From Cygnus atratus (Eukaryota; Chordata; Aves; Anseriformes; Anatidae), in assembly GCF_013377495.2 (NCBI RefSeq), contig NC_066382.1, positions 3,348,001 through 3,412,000 on the forward strand: a stretch of 64,000 nucleotides of DNA, written 5' to 3'. Position 1 is the first letter of the stretch, and every line of letters starts with the position of its first letter. Position numbers and translations under genes: made by a program. Shown in pieces: positions 61,601 through 64,000 of this stretch. The notes beneath the pieces are model-generated. The model searched no databases, had not been told where the DNA came from, and worked only from the letters and a program-made list of their open reading frames with translations.

Positions 61601-63869
61601 GACCAGACCAAGCACCACGGATGCTGGCACCCATCCACCTGGCAGCTCTGCAGGAGGACGTTGGGGTCCCGTTAGTGCTGCCCCCACCACGGACCCGCTG
61701 TTCTGGCAGCCCCCCGCTGCCTGCACAGAGCAGGCACCAGTGGGTGCTTTGAGCAGCACAATCCTCCTCTCCCCAGCTCCAGCTGGCACAACTCACCGCC
61801 GATCGAGCTGCGGGATGAGGGCCTAATGCCCCAAGGGCACGGTCTCTTCTTGAGACAGTTTGGGTTTGTTTTTAAAGAAAGCAGAAAAATCCCTCACAGG
61901 ATACTCACAGTGCTAATTTCCCCCTTCGGAGTCCAAATATTTGCTCACCTCAGAAATAACACGGACATTCAGCAGGCTGCTTCCTCAAAAATGATCCTTC
62001 TCCTGCCCTCTGCCCAGCTCTGCAACCCAGCCAAGCTCCGTGCATGGCCACGGGTGTGCTAACTCCATCCCTCCTGCCTCTGCTCGCAGAGGGACAAATC
62101 CTTTGGTCCTTCCCTGCCTCTTACCAGCAAGGGCTGCATCAGCCTGAGCAGGCTGGTGCTGAACAGAAAAGGCAATCCCAAATGTTTGGAGGCTTTCTGT
62201 GGCAGGGAAAGGCTGCTGGTTTGAAATCCGCCGTGCATTTTATTCCTGCTGACATAAAGCCTTGCCAGCTGATGCACTCGGGCCAGGTACCGCAAAGCTT
62301 TCCACGCCCCGGGCTCGGCACACGCTGTGCGGATGGAGAGGAGAGGGATGGCGACACGAGACCGAAACCGCTGGGGGAAAAAGGTACAAACTGTGCCTCT
62401 TCTCCATTTCCACGGGATGGGAGAGGCAGATCCAGCTCTATCTGGCCGCCGTGCACCTCCACGCCCAGCTGTACCCACCTGCACCCGCAGCAAACCAAGA
62501 GCTGGGGCTCCTCCAAGGCGCCCAGAGGATTTACACCCAGGCTCCCTTAATTAAAAAAGGTGTAGCTCTGTCCCTCGAGCTGCTTTGGATGCACCAGCCC
62601 CAGAGGTGTGGGAGGTGATTCTTTTCAGCTGCAGCTTCCACATTTTCTGAATTAGCTCCCCAAATTAAAATTAAATTGAAGTTCAGACTGTGTTGGAATC
62701 AGGCTCAGTGTTAGGACCACCATAAAAACGTGGCATGCTTTAACCTCAGCCAGGCATTACCTACTGGTCTAAAAAGGTCTGATAGGAAGAGAAATATTGT
62801 TTGAGCTCCCCCGTTCATGGAAGTTTACTGGCCTGCCTATTGCAGATGTTTTTGTTCTCACAAAGCAAGCTAAAATTAAATTGCAGGCCCACCTGCCAGA
62901 CTGTTGGGGCATTAAAAATACACATCTCTATCTCACCAGCCAGCAACGAAACCAGCCCAGCTGCTGTCTGAGTGACAGCCTTCCTCCCAGAGCAGGAAAG
63001 AGTTTGTTTAGCTCTTCGCTATGACCCAGCGAAGCAGAACACACCCAGAGCAGAGAGGAGAAGCTGAGAAATCAGTGACTGGTACGAGGTGGGAGAGGAC
63101 TGCACGGCGAGGGGGCTGGAGGAAAGCCTCGGGATGCTCCAGCCAAGAAATCAGTTCACACCCCTGCCCCAGCAGAGCCTTCTACATCTCTTATGCCCTG
63201 AACAACCCTCCCTGCTTCACAAAACGCCCTTCTCTCTAAATTCTGGTCATTTTATAACCACAAAATTCAGCTAGAGGAGTCCAGCCCCCTGGAAGGACAG
63301 TGCTCCCGTGCAGACAAGGTAGTCATCAGCACACAAAGGCACGCTCAGCTGCAGGCACGGCACGGCAAACCAAGAGATAAGCGAGCAAGCATTCGGGCAG
63401 CCTTGCTAACAATGCAATACAAGATACAGATCTAATAACAACCCATAAATAAGCCGCTGCTCGCTGCAGGGGTAACCTCTCCCGGGCTGCAGCCGGCACC
63501 GCAAGCCTTATCAGCAAGCCGTATTAACAATCGGGGTAATCACGTTAATGAAACTGCTCACACAGCGCTGGAGCCAGCACGAGGAGAAAGCCACCAGCAC
63601 CCGAGTGACGAGGGGTAATTTCCACTGGAGAATCTTACGCAGCTGCAGAGACCTTGCCAGCTAACGAGCACTGTTAATCACCGTGCCCACGCTTTTGTAG
63701 ACACTCTGTTAGTAGCTCACATCTTCACACAGCACCAGCGGAAGAGTTTTCTTGTGACCTAAACTCCGCGGATGACCTCCATGCCTTGTCCCCATCGCCT
63801 TGCTCCCGCTCAGGTCTCCCATCTCCACCAGAAACAGAAGCACACAGAGCAGACATCCTACCTCACCAT
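34615..63869 (-). CDS. PTPN6: PTPN6 (SHP-1), tandem-SH2 protein tyrosine phosphatase, 15 coding exons
   Basis: PTPN6 is a cytoplasmic phosphatase of blood-cell signalling. Its SH2 domains bind phosphorylated ITIMs of inhibitory receptors and release the catalytic domain. Joining the 15 exons gives 1,779 nt (592 residues plus stop) with every phase consistent. The N-SH2 domain (about 4-100) has phosphotyrosine-binding R30 in FLARPS and auto-inhibitory D59 and E74. The C-SH2 domain (about 110-213) has R136 in FLVRES. The PTP domain (about 245-525) has the pTyr loop KNRY (275-278), WPD loop D423, P-loop HCSAGIGRTG with nucleophile C457 and R463, and QTEAQY (504-509). Tail tyrosines are Y540 (DYLNI) and Y574 (VYENL). 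MVRWFH at the start, NANYIK, GGVLSFLDQ and GTIIVID identify SHP-1 rather than SHP-2. The SH2 domains and linker nevertheless read much like SHP-2. Nothing is broken. Confidence 0.97.
35041..35256 (+). mobile_element. CR1 LINE 3' fragment in PTPN6 intron 14
   Basis: On the plus strand (antisense to PTPN6) the sequence runs GTGTCAGACTGGATGTTAGG, GGAAAGGTTCTTCACCGAGAG, AGCGTTTGGGCAATGCTCTC, ending AGCTCAGGATATTCTGTTATT. This is the 3' untranslated end of a second CR1 subfamily, different from the copy at 5.9 kb. Only about 215 bases remain, with a small internal deletion in the CACTGGCACAGGGACG segment. Confidence 0.9.
35791..35891 (-). CDS. PTPN6: PTPN6 exon 14: C-terminal tail with Y540
   Basis: Codes residues 532-565 (101 bases, phase 0 to 2). 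The basic run RNKRKERD leads to Y540 in DYLNIGYSP, the counterpart of human Y536, a tail phosphorylation site. The donor CTGT/GTAAGC overlaps an in-frame TAA: unspliced RNA would read ...AQSV then stop. Confidence 0.93.
36114..36265 (-). CDS. PTPN6: PTPN6 exon 13: end of the PTP domain
   Basis: Codes residues 481-531 (152 bases, phase 1 to 0). LDCDIDIPKTIQMVR is followed by QRSGMVQTEAQYKF, the Q-loop that positions the hydrolytic water, and a helix ending KRLEEEQ. Confidence 0.97.
36834..36901 (-). CDS. PTPN6: PTPN6 exon 12: P-loop
   Basis: Codes residues 458-481 (68 bases, phase 2 to 1). SAGIGRTGTIIVIDILVDI completes the HCX5R signature with phosphate-binding R463. GTIIVID rather than GTFIVID is the SHP-1 form. 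Confidence 0.97.
37220..37374 (-). CDS. PTPN6: PTPN6 exon 11: WPD loop and catalytic cysteine
   Basis: Codes residues 407-458 (155 bases, phase 0 to 2). SWPDHGVP carries the general acid D423. GGVLSFLDQ is SHP-1-like. The exon ends PIIVHC with nucleophile C457, and the P-loop serine codon is split across intron 11. Confidence 0.97.
37547..37678 (-). CDS. PTPN6: PTPN6 exon 10: PTP domain
   Basis: Codes residues 363-406 (132 bases, phase 0 to 0): NKCFRYWPDKGCAKEYG and the beta-strand-rich stretch to YYLRELEIVRTDR. It joins exon 9 at the same boundary as in mammals (GR/NKC). Confidence 0.97.
38385..38540 (-). CDS. PTPN6: PTPN6 exon 9: PTP domain core
   Basis: Codes residues 311-362 (156 bases, phase 0 to 0). 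A variable insert (SIPEDGRNSEHCK) precedes the conserved YIATQGCLQTTVNDFW, then QENSHVIVMTTKEVERGR. Confidence 0.97.
39227..39306 (-). CDS. PTPN6: PTPN6 exon 8: PTP domain
   Basis: Codes residues 284-310 (80 bases, phase 1 to 0). The split Phe codon gives FDTTRV, and the exon ends PGSDYINANYIK. NANYIK is the SHP-1 form; SHP-2 has NANIIM, which supports the PTPN6 assignment. Confidence 0.96.
39851..39947 (-). CDS. PTPN6: PTPN6 exon 7: start of the PTP domain
   Basis: Codes residues 252-284 (97 bases, phase 0 to 1). It holds LQQQECKLLY and the phosphotyrosine-recognition loop KNRYKNILP, whose Y278 sets the depth of the active-site pocket. Confidence 0.97.
40357..40470 (-). CDS. PTPN6: PTPN6 exon 6: SH2-PTP linker
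   Basis: Codes residues 214-251 (114 bases, phase 0 to 0). The sequence PFNATRINAANIENRVKEL followed by KQGFWEEFE is the linker and first helices of the phosphatase domain. The same exon unit occurs in SHP-2. Confidence 0.97.
40725..40844 (-). CDS. PTPN6: PTPN6 exon 5: C-SH2, second part
   Basis: Codes residues 174-213 (120 bases, phase 0 to 0): PDGKYDVGGGERFDTLTD and VEHYKKNPMVE through HLKQ. It completes the second SH2 domain. Confidence 0.97.
40933..41125 (-). CDS. PTPN6: PTPN6 exon 4: C-SH2, first part
   Basis: Codes residues 109-173 (193 bases, phase 2 to 0). WYHGHLTGKEAEKLL opens the C-terminal SH2 domain. GSFLVRESQSKPGDF carries phosphate-binding R136. The exon ends HVMIHYQ before donor GTGGGT. 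Confidence 0.97.
42554..42748 (-). CDS. PTPN6: PTPN6 exon 3: N-SH2, second part
   Basis: Codes residues 44-109 (195 bases, phase 2 to 2). It includes NTGDYYDLYGG, the D'E loop that plugs the active site in the resting enzyme (D59), and E74 in TLAELVQYY. It ends DPTSER, the start of the inter-SH2 hinge. The stretch is nearly identical to SHP-2. Confidence 0.97.
47048..47089 (+). repeat. A-rich low-complexity tract
   Basis: About 42 bases of A runs interrupted by single G residues (AAAG-type), inside PTPN6 intron 2. It is a purine-only strand, likely a degenerate poly(A) or (AAAG)n. Confidence 0.85.
49806..49825 (+). repeat. poly(A) tract, 20 bases
   Basis: An uninterrupted A20 in PTPN6 intron 2. 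On the gene's own strand it is T20. No adjacent retroposon body is seen. Confidence 0.9.
50718..50840 (-). CDS. PTPN6: PTPN6 exon 2: N-SH2, first part
   Basis: Codes residues 3-44 in phases 2 to 2. WFHPNISGIEAEKLL opens the N-terminal SH2 domain. GSFLARPS supplies R30, which contacts the phosphate of bound phosphotyrosine. The donor is GTCAG/GTAAGC. Confidence 0.97.
56354..56566 (-). CDS. unidentified coding-like exon inside PTPN6 intron 1
   Basis: A 213-base minus-strand block is bounded by an acceptor (CACCTTGCTGTAG/G with pyrimidine-rich sequence upstream) and a good donor (TAT/GTGAGTGC). It is open in phase 0 to phase 0 for 71 codons, beginning VFAHGQYFSVLLGDSSQ and containing RVVLELLQNESL, KRVLGRLYLRRRKLP and NLGKVTMSIVY. 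The alternating hydrophobic pattern looks like beta-strands, and codons favour G/C third positions, as real exons do here. If the donor is not used, the frame continues about 30 codons through a hydrophobic run (AALALLWVLLIG) to a stop. I do not recognise the family. The phase does not fit between PTPN6 exons 1 and 2, so it is not a PTPN6 cassette. It may belong to a nested gene or be a relic. Confidence 0.35.
57452..57478 (+). repeat. T-rich tract
   Basis: About 27 bases of T with a TATATA interruption, inside PTPN6 intron 1. It is low-complexity sequence with no other feature. Confidence 0.85.
58931..58990 (-). mobile_element. CR1 3'-end fragment
   Basis: About 60 bases on the minus strand match the CR1 terminal region. 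The plus strand shows ATAGAATCAAATCATTTAGG followed by TTGGAAAAGACCTCTGAGATC. It is heavily 5'-truncated and lies in PTPN6 intron 1 in the same orientation as the gene. Confidence 0.8.
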
Positions 63870-64000
63870 CACTGGGCAAGGCTCCTGGCCCCGCGGAGAG
63901 ATTTCCTTAGTCCACGGAAGCCACAGGAGAGCTCGAAAAGGCCGAAAGGGTCGCGGGACACGGGAGGTGGGGACAGCTTGGTTAGGACGTCCCAGCCTCC
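63862..64000 (-). other. PTPN6: PTPN6 exon 1: start codon and 5' UTR
   Basis: The minus strand reads CCCAGTG-ATG-GTG-AG/GTAGGATG, with ATG at 63,867-63,869 and the donor after 63,862. Only Met, Val and two bases of Arg are coded here. Joining to exon 2 gives MVRWFH, as in mammalian SHP-1 isoform 1. The phase (2) and peptide match decide this start. The 5' end is not visible and may lie beyond the window. A purine-rich AAGGAA word about 35 bases upstream could be an ETS-type site, in keeping with haematopoietic expression, but this is inference. Confidence 0.85.

Larger units (their letters stand above)
50841..63861 (-). other. PTPN6 intron 1 (13 kb)
   Basis: It runs from donor GTAGGATG to acceptor CGCTTTGCAG before 50,840. 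It is unusually long beside the other, mostly sub-kilobase introns and probably holds regulatory sequence. It contains an unidentified 213-base coding-like exon on the same strand (56,354-56,566), a small CR1 fragment (58,931-58,990) and T-rich tracts. Long open frames inside it, such as 60,162-60,776 minus and 51,967-52,623 plus, have no recognisable similarity and are judged accidental. Confidence 0.8.

Noticed and set aside
34615..63869. Assignment of the phosphatase gene to PTPN11 (SHP-2)
   Set aside because: SH2 similarity to SHP-2 is high, but MVRWFH, NANYIK, GGVLSFLDQ, GTIIVID and the tail are SHP-1-type. Vertebrate SHP-2 is also too conserved to differ this much.

Overview
This window is vertebrate nuclear DNA, almost certainly avian. 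It has split genes with canonical GT/AG introns, a CpG-island promoter, and CR1 LINE fragments ending in the AGAATCATAGAATCA-type 3' terminus that dominates bird genomes. I see no bacterial operons, CRISPR arrays, tRNA or rRNA genes. Most open frames of 60-220 codons are chance frames or shadows of real exons.

Layout. Positions 1-26,000 are AT-rich and largely non-coding. They contain a 5'-truncated minus-strand CR1 (about 5,927-6,545) next to a CpG island (about 6,700-7,450). The island carries several ZNF143/THAP11-type promoter motifs plus a YY1-like site, with splice-donor-like sequences pointing outward on both strands, so it looks like a bidirectional promoter. I could not identify the gene or genes it drives. 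From about 25.4 kb the sequence becomes GC-richer. Two TATA-type promoters (25,382 and 26,792) precede an intact one-coding-exon RING-finger gene on the plus strand (29,866-30,675), which I identify as RNF223-like: an E3 ubiquitin ligase with a C-terminal membrane anchor.

The main gene is PTPN6 (SHP-1), a tandem-SH2 protein tyrosine phosphatase on the minus strand. It occupies 34,615-63,869 with 15 coding exons. I placed every splice junction, and all phases agree. The exons sum to 1,779 nt, or 592 residues plus the stop, close to the 595 residues of human SHP-1. Both SH2 arginines, the WPD aspartate, the P-loop HCSAGIGRTG and two C-terminal tail tyrosines are present. The initiator codon lies in a tiny exon only about 130 bases from the right edge, followed by a 13 kb first intron. 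PTPN6 and the RNF gene converge tail to tail, about 3.3 kb apart.

There is no evidence of an undescribed multi-gene system. The observations most worth a second look are: a 213-bp high-quality open exon of unknown family inside PTPN6 intron 1; the shortened, non-basic C-terminal tail of this SHP-1; a stop codon overlapping the intron-14 splice donor; the RNF223-like/PTPN6 linkage; and the clustered ZNF143 motifs.
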